Source of the DNA: Symbiodinium natans
Lineage: Eukaryota; Sar; Dinophyceae; Suessiales; Symbiodiniaceae
Direction: 5' to 3'
DNA: 64,000 nucleotides
Assembly (NCBI GenBank): GCA_905221605.1
Contig: CAJNDS010000163.1
Coordinates: 62,001-126,000 of the forward strand
How positions within the stretch are numbered: position 1 is the first letter of the stretch; every line of letters starts with the position of its first letter. Both the position numbers and the translations under genes were made by a program. Of the stretch, positions 35,434-47,292 are shown piece by piece. The notes below the pieces were generated by a model. The model was given only the letters and a program-made list of their open reading frames with translations. It was not told the origin of the DNA and ran no database searches.

Positions 35434-35951
35434 ATGCCGTCCCCTGCGGATAAGCGCAAGATCGTGAAGAAGCGCACGAAAAAGTTTCCGCGCTTCCAGG
35501 CAGATCGTTTCAAGCGTATGAACCCTGCGTGGCGCAAGCCACGAGGCATTGACGGGCGCGTGCGAAGACGCTTCAAGGGCTCGACTCTCTGCCCAAAGAT
35601 CGGATACGGCTCGGACAAGAAGACCAGGTTCCGCCTGAAGAGTGGCTTCTACAAGTTCTTGGTGCGCTGCCCAGCTGACCTGGAAATGCTGCTCATGCAC
35701 AACGAGAAGTACGCCGTGGAGATCGCGCACAACGTCGGGGCCAAGAAGCGCAAGGAGATTGTGGAGCGCGCAGACCAGCTGCGCCTGTATGTGCCTGGCC
35801 CGGTACATGACGAGCTTGCTGTGAGGTTACGTTTTAACGGTTAACGTAGCTTACGCGCATCATGGTCCGAGTACGGTATACAGAAACCTGCTTTGCGGCT
35901 GCTTAGGTCACAAACAGGAATGCGCGTCTTCGCACGGAGGAGAACGATTGA
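35434..35951 (+). CDS. RPL32: Ribosomal protein eL32, copy A
   Basis: Large-subunit protein of the cytosolic ribosome. Exon 1, 35434-35790, encodes [18 protein letters not shown], the family core [27 protein letters not shown] and [16 protein letters not shown]. Intron 35791-35906 has GT-AG ends. Exon 2, 35907-35951, gives [14 protein letters not shown] and stop. The total is 133 residues, the usual length for eL32. The leader from about 35320 to 35433 is almost the same as in copy B. Confidence 0.96.
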
Positions 35952-36237
35952 GCTGCAATCATGGCGAGAGACGGTGAGACTGTGCTGGGAGATTCAAAAG
36001 AACAACGAGCGTTACGTCGGCTTCGCATCTATACAATTTGTGCCCCCAAGATAGTCAAAGCATCCCTAAGAATGCCGACGTTTGACAGTTTCAGTGGTTA
36101 TCCGAAGCTCTGCCCGAAATCATCCCAACCCAATTCCCTTTGCGCAGCCCAGCCAGGCATTGAAAAGACGATGTTGGCGCTTGACGCACGGAACCTTTGC
36201 AATGCTTGGTGCTTGCTCAAAAAATGCTTCAGGTAGG

Positions 36238-36350
36238 TCCCTCCAGCACAACCCTCGCCCGCCCGAGCTCCGGCAGCGCGCAGACAGTCGGGAGCTGAGC
36301 TGAGGCTGCTAGGCGAGCGTGGTACTGAGTGATGGCTGCCTGACTGAGGG
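36238..36350 (+). repeat. Duplicated eL32 leader, copy B
   Basis: Partner of 35321-35433, immediately before the copy B start codon. Confidence 0.9.
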
Positions 36351-36994
36351 ATGCCGTCCCCTGCGGATAAGCGCAAGATCGTGAAGAAGCGCACGAAAAA
36401 GTTTCCGCGCTTCCAGGCAGATCGTTTCAAGCGCATGAACCCTGCGTGGCGCAAGCCACGAGGCATTGACGGGCGCGTGCGAAGACGCTTCAAGGGCTCG
36501 ACTCTCTGCCCAAAGATCGGATACGGCTCGGACAAGAAGACCAGGTTCCGCCTGAAGAGTGGCTTCTACAAGTTCTTGGTGCGCTGCCCAGCTGACCTGG
36601 AAATGCTGCTCATGCACAACGAGAAGTACGCCGTGGAGATCGCGCACAACGTCGGAGCCAAGAAGCGCAAGGAGATTGTGGAGCGCGCAGACCAGCTGCG
36701 CCTGTATGTGCTGTGCTCAGTGGCCAAGCAAGCTGTGCTGCTGCCCAGAACGCAGAGCTTAGCGCGTCTTCACTTTTGATTCAGATGATGCAAGCGAATG
36801 GATGGAGACTTCTCAAACCACTAGCAGCAGGAAAAACAACCCTGAGCAATCCGGGAAGTTAGTTGATGACCCCAAAGCAACGGGCCCAGTGAATGGTGAT
36901 CCCCCTCGTCATGTTAAGTGCAACATGTTGTATGGGAAGCGGCGCACAGGTCACGAACAGGAATGCTCGCCTCAGGACGGAGGAGAATGACTGA
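36351..36994 (+). CDS. RPL32: Ribosomal protein eL32, copy B
   Basis: Encodes the same 133-residue protein as copy A, 917 bp downstream and in the same direction. Exon 1 is 36351-36707, intron 36708-36949 (GT-AG, 242 bp versus 116 bp in copy A and unrelated in sequence), exon 2 36950-36994. Exon 1 differs from copy A at only two silent positions (CGT/CGC and GGG/GGA). Exon 2 differs at 8 of 45 bases, all silent. Both copies keep intact splice sites and frame, so both look functional. Confidence 0.95.
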
Positions 36995-37670
36995 TCGATC
37001 TGATAGCAACTTGATGAGACCGGAGATGCAACGTTTCGCTGAGGAGGGAAGCTGGCAAAGGAAAAGTGACAGTGACAGCATCAGGATGTGGCAGGTGTCC
37101 TCCACAAGCTAAGACTAGGGACTCAAGTGGCATTCTGCAAGCCGCAGCCGCTAGCGGTTGGCAGTTTACATTACAGCTTCGTTTCGTCAACCCAGAGCAT
37201 TGCACAAATATGGCACATTTTGGTGATCGCCTGAGTGTTGGAGAAGACAGTTCCGAGACAGCGACGGACTAGACGCTGCAAATACCCAACTCAGCTTTGG
37301 CATTTATTTCAGACTGCATTGGTGAGTTCGCAGCTCCTCCCCCCTGCGTGCCATGGCCTATGGGATCCGTCCTTTGCCTTCCCTGCGCCATGGCGTGTTG
37401 CCTCCTGAAGTTTGTGCTCGGATCTCGGCCTGTCAGACATGCATATTCATGCTACTTTTCCGCGGGCTGCTGGCATGGTTATGCGGCGTCGTGCGGTCGT
37501 GCTATGATATATCGCCTGGATGCCAAGGCCAAGGCCTTCTTTTCCACAACTACGGGTGACACGCTGAGGCCGTGTAATAGAAAGAGGGACCCCTGCCAAT
37601 GCCCGAGCGTGAAGGGTGCCAGACCTGTACTCAAGTAACATAAGAGACTGGAGTTGGTAGATTCAACTCC
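36995..37670. other. No gene recognised
   Basis: Open frames in several phases without family resemblance. Nothing supportable. Confidence 0.45.
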
Positions 37671-37939
37671 CTTGCGTGGCATCGTGCATTCGTGTCCTTG
37701 TGGTAGCCGAAAGGAACCATTTCGAGGAGCCCGCGGATGCCCTCATGGCCAGGTGCTGGTTCGTAGGTTGTAGGCCCAGTCTTCTGGAGGTTGCCCGACG
37801 TTTTGTGGGCTTCGTGAGGAGCTCATCCTTTCAGTCGATCTTGCAGCCCACAAGATACCAACCTTCCGGAGCAGCGTGCTCAGGGTGGTTTGGGATCGGG
37901 TCGGTAGGCTTTCCGATGCCTTCGGATGCCTTCGGAGCT

Positions 37940-38420
37940 GCGAAAAGTTATGAAAAGTTGGTAGCTCAGGTTGACAGCGGCATGAGGCGCTCGATGTGTA
38001 CATACCACTCGCACTACGTCCAGCGCTCATTGGATGCCTGGGGTGCCTTGGATGCAAAGTACGGCACAACGGAGCACAACAGAGCACAACGCTGACTTTG
38101 CTGACTCTGCTGGCTTTGCGCCTGTTTGAGGACCCACCAATGAGCTGCGCGAGCTCTACAAGCAGCAGGCACGCGGGGCAGGCCCGCTCCCGAGGCGCAC
38201 CTCTTCTTAGCGGAAAAAGGAGGCGAACACCTCCTCGAGCCAGGCGCCAACGCCCCAAAGCCCCCTCTGAGCTCTGCTTGGCTCTGAGAGATGTGACAAC
38301 GCGACAGGGCCTCAGATGCAAGATCCTGCGCACGACTTTTTGGCAAACCAGAGAGGTCACCACGACCCGCTCCTCCTACCCCGCCTATGCCCGGGCCCTC
38401 AGCGGCCTGCTACATGCGGC
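37940..38420 (+). CDS. Possible exons of an unidentified protein
   Basis: A + frame at about 37940-38070 reads SYEKLVAQVDSGMRRSMCTY and then HYVQRSLDAWGALDAKYG, which has protein-like composition. A second segment at about 38140-38205 reads NELRELYKQQARGAGPLPRR, followed by a frame at about 38355-38430. Splice borders are not fixed and no family is recognised. Confidence 0.3.
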
Positions 38421-38509
38421 GCGTTTCGTTTTGTGTTTCGTTGTTTGTCTATATTTTAAGGGGCTGCGCCCATGGGCGGGCAGCGCACGCAGAAGCCCGG
38501 GGCGAGCAG

Positions 38510-38670
38510 TTTCTAAGCATGTTGAGGCCCCTAAACTCCCTTAAAATCTCTAAGCGTTAAGTTTCTAAGCATTTTCAGGCCCCTAAACTCCCTTCAAATC
38601 TCTAAGCGTTTGAGGCTCCTAGACTCCCTTAACGTTTCTAAGCACTTTATAAGGCCCCTAAACTCCCTTT
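38510..38670 (+). repeat. Imperfect tandem repeat (tttctaagca...ggcccctaaactccctt), four copies
   Basis: Copies start at about 38510, 38562, 38609 and 38635, with lengths of roughly 52, 47, 26 and 36. The shared core is ggcccctaaactcccttaaa. Non-coding. Confidence 0.8.
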
Positions 38671-38699
38671 TTCCTAGCCCCGGGCTTAGACACGTCGCT

Positions 38700-38835
38700 T
38701 ATGCCCGCCCTTTGGGGGGCATCATGCTCCTGATGCGCCCCCGGGGTCCCGCCCCGGGAGCCGCTGATGCTCCTGATGCGCGCCTGGGGGTCCCGGGCTG
38801 GACCCGCTGATGCTCATGATGCGCGCCCTCTGGGG
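38700..38835 (+). repeat. GC-rich tandem repeat (gctgatgctcctgatgcgcg), three copies
   Basis: Three successive blocks of the gatgctcctgatgcgc kind separated by gggggtcccggg-like sequence. A related piece (gccgctgatgctcatgacgc) is seen at 18044, so the element is dispersed. Confidence 0.7.
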
Positions 38836-39059
38836 GCCTCCGTGGCGACGCAAAAAACCACGAAAAAAAAACCGTTCACCGGCGGCACGCGGGGGTCAGC
38901 GGCACTGGCGTCCGGCCTAATTCTGCTTCGCAGAAGGCCAGAGGCCAGCAAGGCTATTCCCGGGACGACCCGGGCTAAAAGGTCCGCATTTGCTCGGTCC
39001 TTTGGGGACCTCGCGCTGCCCGATTTCATGGCTACCGCCAGTGCCGCCGACCCCAGACC

Positions 39060-40012
39060 CAAGACAGTCGCATTGGGGCGGAAGGCAGGGTGGAGCGTGG
39101 GCAGGCAGGGGGGGCGGGGGCGGGGGGGGTGGGGGTGGGTGGGGGTGGAAAGAAGCGATGAGAGCGGTGAGAGCGGGGGGGCGGTCCGATGGTGCACGAT
39201 GGTGGGAGGGGGTAATGATGAGGGTTGGTGGGAGGGTTAGGGAGTGGGAATGGGAGAGGGTGGGGGCAGCTGGCGGAAAGGGGGGCCTGACTCATTTGAC
39301 CAGCTCTGGTGAGAGGGTTGGGGCGGAAGGCAGGGTGGAGCGCGGCGGGTGGACAGGGGAGGTGACGGTCGAGGGTTGGTGGAGTTGGGGGCGGAAGGCA
39401 GGGGAGTGATGAGAGCGGGGAGGCGGTTAGGGCGGGTGTGGATTGGAATCCCTCAAACTAGAGATTTGTCAGGGGCGGAGTAGGGGGTAGGGGCCTAGGA
39501 GGGAAGGGATGGGGGGGTTGAGGGTAAAGGGTTGGTGTCAGGGAGGGCATCTCCTTTAAAACACTATGGTCAGGGGCGGCGAGGCCTACAGAGGGTGTGG
39601 GGGGTGGCGGGTGGGGTGGGGGGGGGGGGGGGGGGGGGTGGGGATGGGGGGGGTGCGGAGTGAGTAGGGCCTACAGGAGGGGGGGGGGGGGGGGGTGGGG
39701 GGGGGGTGGGGGGGGGGGGGGTGGGGGGGGGGGGGGGGGGTGTGGGGGGGGTGGGAGAGGGGGGGCGGGGGTGGGGGGTTGGGGGGGGGGGGGGGAGGGC
39801 GGTGAGAGCAGCGAGGGATTGGGGCGGAGTAGGGGGTAGGGGCGAGGCTACGTGGGGGGGGGTGGGGGGGTGGGGGGGGGGGGGGGGGGGTGGGGGGGTG
39901 GGGGGTGGGGGGGTGGGGGGGTGGGGGTGGGGGTGGGGTGGGGGGGGGGGGGTTGGGGGGGTGGGGGGGTGTGGGGGGGAGTGGGGGGGGGGGGGGTGGT
40001 CAGCCATGCACT
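39060..40012 (+). repeat. Extreme guanine-rich tract
   Basis: Nearly all bases on the + strand are G with scattered T and A; 39600-40000 is runs of G broken by single T (ggggtggggg). Open frames here are poly-Gly or poly-Pro artefacts. The left half has degenerate blocks (ggggcggaaggcaggg several times; ggcggagtagggggtagggg at about 39473 and 39822). Such DNA would form G-quadruplexes; it also invites assembly or base-calling error. Confidence 0.9.
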
Positions 40013-41282
40013 GGACCCTTTAAACCACCTGAATGGATGGGGTGGGGGGGTCAAAGGTCCAATTCAAGGCGTCATGGGTGAGGGCGATGGGTGGCGGGGT
40101 TTGGGCATGCACTGAAGCCAAACAATGCAAAAACACTCCAATTCAAGGTGTCATGAGCAGCATGCTGTGAGAGCGGGTGAGGGCGGTGAGGGCGGTGGGG
40201 GGTCTTCACTGACGCCGCCCTGCTACCGCTGGGGTCGGCGGATATGTATACAGTATACGTCTATTCTGTTCTTGTTAGAGCCAAGGACTCGGAAGCGGCC
40301 AGCGCCGTGGCGGCGAAGAACCGGAAGCCCAGCGTGGTGGCGGGCACAGATGTTTGGGAGTCTGGAGAGGTTTGCTGTGCCAGGAATGGGTCATGGGGAT
40401 CGCTCGGGGCCCATCAGCCCATCCCCAGTCCACTCAAAAACCCGAACCCCCGCTCCTAGATACAATCTTTTCAAAGAAAAAGTCCTACAAATTGCTGTGT
40501 GTCGGTAGAAACCACACGCGCAGACCTTTTGCGCCTCAAGGCTCAAGCAAACTTCCCTGCGCCAAAGCCGAAGCGCGGCCGTGCACAAATCCGTTACCAC
40601 TTGCTTGCCCCAAAAAGGTGATGTCTTTGTCAAGAACATTTGTTACGTTTATGCCTGATCGTTTTGCAGTGCTGGCACGGTTTTTTTTGAGGGTTGGTTC
40701 TAGGGCTCGGTTTGAGCCCTTTTCCGTCATCTAGAAGCCTGTTAAAAAAAAGGCGCTGGGGAGGGTGTGGTTATGTGTGGCCCTTCTCTCACAGGTTTAG
40801 GGTTGAGAGTTTTTGGGCTTGTGCAGCTCTGGTTACATGGCGGGTTCAGGTCTAAAGGGGGGGATAGGGTTGAGCATGCAGACGAGACACAGTTGCCAAA
40901 AGACGCACTGTAAGGTCGTTCTGCTTCCAGGGAGTTGCATCCCCATGTCAGAAGCATGCGATCCTTGGGCAGTCGTTGCTTATTCTGATCAGAAGATGTG
41001 CATAACATTCAAGCTGCTTAGAGGAAGTTGCTTAGGCAAACCCATGATCGATTAGCATCCAGCGTTGCGCGCAAGTGCAGGAAGGTCTGTGCAATTCTTT
41101 TCCAGAGAGCCAAAAGAGCATCCTCAGAGAACAAAAAAGGTTTCCATGCAATTTGGGAAGGAGGAACAAAAAAGAACTGGCAAGTCTTTGGTTTTGCAAT
41201 CCCCGCGGCGGCCAGGTCGCAGCTTCCCCTCCCCTGAGGGACAGTGGCCATTTCTCGTTTGCTACTGTCGAATCTCGAGGCA
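40013..41282. other. Mostly non-genic; one possible exon at about 40275-40371
   Basis: At 40275-40371 a + frame reads VRAKDSEAASAVAAKNRKPS and onwards to WESGE, followed by a GT donor. It could be an isolated exon. The remainder, including an A-run at 40744, shows nothing recognisable. Confidence 0.35.
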
Positions 41283-41672
41283 GTCCACGTGGATCCGGGT
41301 GCCAAGTTCATGGAGCACCAGTCCGTGCTGCATCGTGACTTCACGCGCTTTGATCGGCAGCAGCTGTCTCGTGCTCAGCGAGAGGGGAAAAGACGGAAGT
41401 GATGTGCAGAACCCCGTGTGAGTCCAGCGCGAGAGCGCTAGGCAGCGCTGAAGGAGCTTCGGCTTGAAAGACCTGTGTCCTGCCAACACCTGTAAACATC
41501 TTTAAACATCTGTACACATGCATCTCGTGCCGTGCTTGTGCCAAACGCCAGACGAAGTCGGGCCGGAGCCGTGCTGAGGCGGAGGTGTCAGATGCAAGCC
41601 GCGGCGCCGCCCCGGGAGGCCAAACTGTCCGGCTCTCGAAGCAGATGAAAACGAAGGCAAGCATGACGTGAA
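41283..41672 (+). CDS. Possible exons of an unidentified charged protein
   Basis: An exon-like stretch at about 41277-41390 reads EAVHVDPGAKFMEHQ and VLHRDFTRFDRQQLSRAQRE. A second at about 41560-41670 reads AEAEVSDASRGAAPGG and VRLSKQMKTKASMT. Both are on the + strand with coding-like codon use. The family is unknown; they may belong to one gene. Confidence 0.3.
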
Positions 41673-42959
41673 AGTAGGACATAGGATCCCGCATAGTTTT
41701 CGAAGGGAAGTCAGTGCCACTGGTGCTGATTGCAGCCACTGAGGGCTCCGCCTTTGTGTCCAGATCAAGCAAGCCGCTTCGAAGGCAGGATGTTGCTGCA
41801 TGGCCTGTGCGCTGAAGTGAAGACCGCAGACGTTTGCCTGCGCTGATGTCTGGTGCACAATTTGTGATTGCACATTTAAGCATATGCTAATGTAGTCTTG
41901 CCGCTGCGCATCGGCTATCGTATAATTGCCATAGTTATGGTCTGAAATAGGTGAGAAGGAGACTCAAGCACTGCAAGACCTCCGGAGTTAAGGCGTTAGT
42001 AGGTTTCGGATTGCTGGAGGCGTGACCCAGTACCAGCGAGATTACGCAAGACGATGAGGCGCGGGCCAGGAAAAAATTGCTGAGGTAGTCTGCGACCAAT
42101 GCGAGTCTAAAATGTTCAGCGCCAATCCGGGCGAAGCTCCTACAAGTACAGAGATGTCGACTGAGTGTGCTTTCTGCTTTGATGCTGCTTGTTGGCAGCT
42201 GCCCAGGCCCCTCCCAACTTCGAGCTGAAGCCCGCAGTTTTTTAGCAGATGGAGCTTGGCTCGCACAGTGTCACAAGCTATCTGATCACGAGACGAGTTT
42301 GCGGCATTTTGTGGCCAGTGGGCCTGTGCGATTAAAGTCAGTCGCACAGCCTCGAGATTCGGGTGACCTGTCGAAGGCTGTGTACACCCATTTAATCATG
42401 GGCTGCCGTGGAAACCCGCGCCCTCATTTCAAACTCGCACACTCACCAAGCTTCAAAGATGTTCAAGCCGTTGGTGCATGTTGGTGCTGTGGTAGAGCCT
42501 GGGTAGAGTAGTTCTTCGAGGGCCAGACTTCGGACTTCACGATCCGAGCCGTGAAGCCACGCCTAAACTCGTGCTGGCTCACAGCCATTCACGGCCTTAG
42601 AGATGTTCTGAGAATCATATAGCCCAGACTTGCGGTGACGTTGTGAGGCTTTGAGAAGTGCAGAGATGTACTGGTACGAATAGAAGTCGATCTAGTAAGC
42701 AGTGTAGCATCATCAGCTTAGATGCAGGTCGGAGCCTAGCATCTTTTGCTCAAAATCGTAAGCCGTTTCGAACGGTTCCCATGTTCAATTCGTGACATGC
42801 GCAACAATGGCTGCCGACAGCAATCGCAGGAGCTCCGCCGCAACCGAAGCAGTACCGGTTCTTGTAGCTCTGCGACTAGCTGCCGTACTATGCCGCCTGC
42901 AAACGACTCAAGCCCCCTGAATCCCAAGTAGGGCCTAAGTAGGGCTTTCTCATCTGGCA
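41673..42959. other. No gene assigned
   Basis: Open frames on both strands (for example + 42167-42511, which starts with a hydrophobic stretch) lack supporting features. Confidence 0.4.
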
Positions 42960-45558
42960 GGACCAAGGGCTCCAACAAATTGGGCTCGTCCAGCGATTTC
43001 CTGAGCTCACAGGCCGGAGCTCTCGCCTGCTCTCGCGTGAGTCTCGCCTGCTCTTGCGTGCTCTCTCGTGCTCTCACCCTTTGGATGTCTCGCTGCGTCT
43101 CGCCATTGTGGGGGCCAAAACTGACAGGTCCAGGACAGCCAACTCGACGAGTCATCAGGCGATGAAGTTCAGCCCGTCGCACCGCTTTCTCCCCCACTGC
43201 CACTGCGGACGGCAACGCTCTGAGCAAGTCGCTGTGGGATCTTTGCGCCAGAGATCTTCCGGAATCTTTACATCAGTGTTTGCTGCATTTATTGCATTGG
43301 CGATCTGTCTGTCTCTGTGTGTGTGCGTATTGTGTATGGGTCTGAGGTCAGTCATGTTGCTGACCGGGTCGGGACCCTTCTAGGACCGAGTTGCCGCACA
43401 GTTTGAGGCAATATGTTAAGCTGCTAAGCTAAGCAGCATGCAAGAGCATCGCGATGTAGAGGAACGGGCCGCGACGATGTGATTGAGCGCATAGAGGCTT
43501 CGTGTTCATGTTCCAGCACCTCTTGCTGTTCCCGTGGATCAGCTTGGAAGCACACGCTGACAGGCTCTCGAGGCGGCCGTGGCATCAGTGCGAAAACGGC
43601 AGGCAGCCCCACTGGACAGGATTTGCACTTCGAGTAGGGTTGAGACTGCAAGCCCGACCAAGAAGCCAAGCCTATGCGACCCTCGCAGCAAAGCTTGCTG
43701 TCTGTGGACTGGACAAATGTTGCATCATCGCATGACAAATGGTGTGGCATCAACGAAGCGATTATATGAAGCTGGGCCGTAAGGAGTCTAAGGTATTGAA
43801 AAGATACCGGATTCGGGCCAGTTTTCCCACCCTTGGTGTCTCATGCTACGTTGACAGGTTGCCATGGAGCAGAAACACGAAGAGGGCGAGAGCATCCGCC
43901 GCGGTCAGCTCGAATCTGAGCCGTTTAACGCTGCACCATGCAATGCATGAGTCATCTGCCTTCCATGATCCAACATTCTCATGAAGCTTCCTGCAGGCTT
44001 GACTGCCTGTCGCAGCGTGTTTTCGAGGCACTGACACTATCGCAACAAAAAGTCTTGAAAGCACCTCGAGTAAAGTGCGCGGCAGGCGGAGAAGACTCAG
44101 CGGCAGGTGCAGGAGAGAACGGATGACGCCATCAGCAAGGTCCAGTCGTCAGCTGTTGTTAGCAACATCTAGTAAACAGCCATAGCGAGCCCATTTGCCT
44201 GGCTGAACAGCCAAAGGCGGGTGCGGCCTTTCAAAAGACAGCATCGAACATGGAGCAAGAGCGCTCCAACTTGATGTGTGTCATCAACCAGGCGGGATGT
44301 CCGAATGGTCAGCAATTGTCAGTCTCGGATCGATTGGTGTTCACTTTGCCTTATGACACCCACGCCGAAGAGCCGCGGCATGTAGCTGCTATGCTCTGAG
44401 ACTCTGAGGTCAACCAGAACTTTGAGCACCTGTCAGGGGCCGAGATGCAGCATGCTGCAGCGCCACTGCGCACTGGCAGTGGTCACTGCCACTTCTGCAT
44501 TGACCTGAAGGTCAAGAGAGCTCTCGCAGATGACGGATGTCGTGAGCAGGGGACAGCAGGAGCGCACGTGCTTGCAGCTGCCAAGAGAAAGGTGGCAATG
44601 AGATGCAATGAGAGCCTGTAAGAGCCTATGAGAGCCTTGTCCCCGCAGGAACTGCTGCACGTGCAGCAGGCCTGCTGTAGAGCAGAGCGCCGCATCGCAG
44701 ATTGCCGTTTTGCAGAGTGCTGCACGGAGTGCCACCCCTTGTCCTCCAAGGAGGTGGTCGACCTGCGCCAGCAGGATGTCGAGATGTCCCAGCGAGTTCA
44801 GAGGCTTGAGGCACCGCTACCCTCCACGTGTGTATGGGGGGAAACAGCCGGGTAACAGTTGTAGTGTTTTTTTCTCGTGAGCGTTTCATTTCCTTTCCAT
44901 GGATTGCTGTTGGGCTCAGGAGCTGCAAGATCACCGCTTGGAGGCGCTGACTCAGCCTATGGCTCAGCTGCGTCAGGCCTCAGGGACAACACCTACGACT
45001 CGTGAGTCCTCGCAATGCCTTCCACGCTCTGAGGCGCATCAACATGCAGATCTTGGAGATTCAGCGTCAGCTGGCACCTCTGGTGAACAGTGAAATGGCA
45101 AACGCCGCCTTTCAGGCAGAGGCAGAGATGGAGCAGTGAGTTCTTTATGAGTGACTCAAGGCCTCAAAGAGCATGTCTCTCAATTACACTCCCGTGACGA
45201 TGGCAGGCCAGGGCCTGCATCGAAGATCTCAGGCACATGGCCTATGATGGCGAGGCTGCCGGCATCATGCATATTCGAGATCGTGTGAGTATGTAGAGAT
45301 GTGTCTAGAGCCAAGGTATAGAAGGAAGAGGCCTCTTCCCAGGAACTCTTGTGCAAACTGCCTGCACAGGCCCAGTGTCGAAGCTTCGCAGAGCGATTCT
45401 CACGCCTCCAAAGTGAGGCACGATTCGGCATGATCACTGGATGAGGCTCACAAAGTCTTCAAAAGCCCGGCGTTTGTTGCTGTTGTCAGTGTCGGAAGCA
45501 GGTCTCAGCCTACATAGCCGATGAAGTGAGGCGGCACATCAAGGACTCTGAGCCATGA
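42960..45558 (+). CDS. Coiled-coil protein of unknown family, many small exons
   Basis: A chain of + strand exons with heptad-like, Gln/Glu/Arg-rich translations. They include about 43858-43950 (MEQKHEEGESIRRGQLESE), 44078-44146 (RQAEKTQRQVQERTDDA), about 44250-44310 (MEQERSNLMCVINQAG), 44645-44810 (EVVDLRQQDVEMSQRVQRLE), 44921-44977 (ELQDHRLEALTQPMAQLRQ, then AG|GC), about 45015-45135 (NMQILEIQRQLAPLVNSEMA), 45208-45286 (IEDLRHMAYDGEAAG), about 45344-45417 and about 45490-45558 (QVSAYIADEVRRHIKDSEP, stop). An acidic exon at about 43135-43165 may be N-terminal. Long coiled coils suggest a cytoskeletal or scaffold role; I cannot name it. The start is unresolved. Confidence 0.5.
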
Positions 45559-46840
45559 TTGAGAGCCCGCCGAAAGCATATTTATTTCAGCCCATTTCCG
45601 AGTTTCCTTCATGTTCCGCTTTCCATTCGGCATGCCCTCGAACAAGTTCCGCCGTCCCTCAGATCTGCTGCAAAAGGGCTCAAGTAAAATGCACTGATGT
45701 CAAGTTAGCAAAGGCTGGGGGCTTGACACAGGGTTTGCTTTACTTGACGTCTTGTGTGAAGTCGCACCTTTGTGCGTGCAAACTGGGGGGAATCCGTTGA
45801 ACCAAGCATGGACCTACAAAATCACTGATGTTACATTTTTGCGCATGCCCACGGAACCAGCAGTCAGTTCCTTGAAGCCCGAGCTCGCGAGGGCCGCGCG
45901 CAAGCTCTCACGAGCCTCGTGTGGACTCTGGTTTCAACAAACCGTCAAATCACGATGTTGTGGTTGCTACTGTCTGTGTCTGAAAGCGCGCACATGGTGT
46001 TTAGCTGTTAAACTGGCAGAGTTTTCTAAGTGGTCACGGGTTGAACGAAAACAGCATACAGTACGGCCTGGACTGTCAGAAGCAGTACAAAGGCACACTG
46101 CAAGTAAAGCCTGCCAAAGCAAGTCAAGTTCATGACCCCTATTGCATCACTGACGTACTATGGGTTTCCATCCCAAATGCTACAAAACCCTCCCTCGAGC
46201 ATCCTGAAGTCCGAGGCCCCTTTGTTGTGGCGAAGCCCCCTGAATGCAGGAGGGCTTCCTGGATCGGAGCCGCGCTCGCGAGCCGGGGAGGCGCCCAGGG
46301 TTTTCACGACAGCCTCATCGTACTCTGCATCATATGACATCTGCAGTGGATGGACAGTTGCACTCGTGCCCTAATTATTATGAATAGCCGGGCCAAAAAC
46401 CCCAATCTGTTATTCAAAGCTGAGGCATTATCATAACATATATAACATTATTGTATTCCTTCGCTCTAATATTCATATCCTCTCTATATTTCCTGAAATT
46501 AGACGCCTTAGTAAATATGGTACAGCAGAGCTCAGGGTCAAGAGTGTAGGGCTTGGGGGGAAAGAATTCAACAGCATGTTGGTGCCTTAGCCAATCAGAG
46601 TGCACTGTTGTTTTAAGCTTTTCTTCTCCTAGCCCATCACTCGTCTCCCAGCCTGAGAGCATCCTGGTTTAGGAGTGCCCAACCCCAGAGTATTGTCAGA
46701 GAGTCTCGACCCGAGTATCCCCAAAGAGTGTGCCTAACAGGCTACAGTGTCCCCAACAATTCTCTCTCTCTCTCCCCCAGAGAATCTCGGGAGTGTCCAC
46801 CGCCACATCATCCTTGTGAACCAGAGTATTCCCAGATTGT
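45559..46840. other. No gene recognised
   Basis: Only unsupported open frames. A CT run lies at about 46762-46775. Confidence 0.45.
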
Positions 46841-46844
46841 TCCT

Positions 46845-47260
46845 GGTGTTTTTGTGTACTGCTTGCCCATGTTTTCGCTGCAGTTTTGTTCTGTATGTGC
46901 CAAACAAGTCCCTGCACCTTCGTTCTGAAGATTTGTTTTGCGCATTTTATTATGATTATTGTTCATGTTAAGCGTTTTGTGTACTGCTTGTCCATATTTT
47001 CGGTAGGATACGGCCAAAAGTTTCCTTGCACTTTTTGCGAAGTTTGCTTGTCAAGGTTTCCAAAGTTTTTTGATACGGCTTTGCTTGTCCATTTCATTGG
47101 GTTCCCGCCCTAGCTTCCTAGGATGTTTGAGGATGCTTGAGGTATCTAGGAAGTTTTCCAAATGAACACACCTTCATAGTGAAAGTTGGTTTTGTGGATT
47201 ATGATTCTTGTTCATGTTGGTGTTTTTGTGTATTGCTTGCCCATGTTTTCGGTTGCGGTT
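46845..47260 (+). repeat. Dispersed direct repeat (tttttgtgtactgcttgcccatgttttcg), three copies
   Basis: Copies occur at about 46850, 46975 and 47223. Each has the form tttgtgta, then tgcttg, then ccat, then ttttcg. Flanking sequence varies. AT-rich and non-coding in appearance. Confidence 0.7.
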
Positions 47261-47292
47261 GCGCTTGTATGTAGGATATGCGCTCAAAAACG

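Noticed and set aside
39570-40054. Glycine- or proline-rich open frames in the G-rich tract
   Set aside because: They are a direct result of homopolymer composition; no start context, splice sites or complexity.
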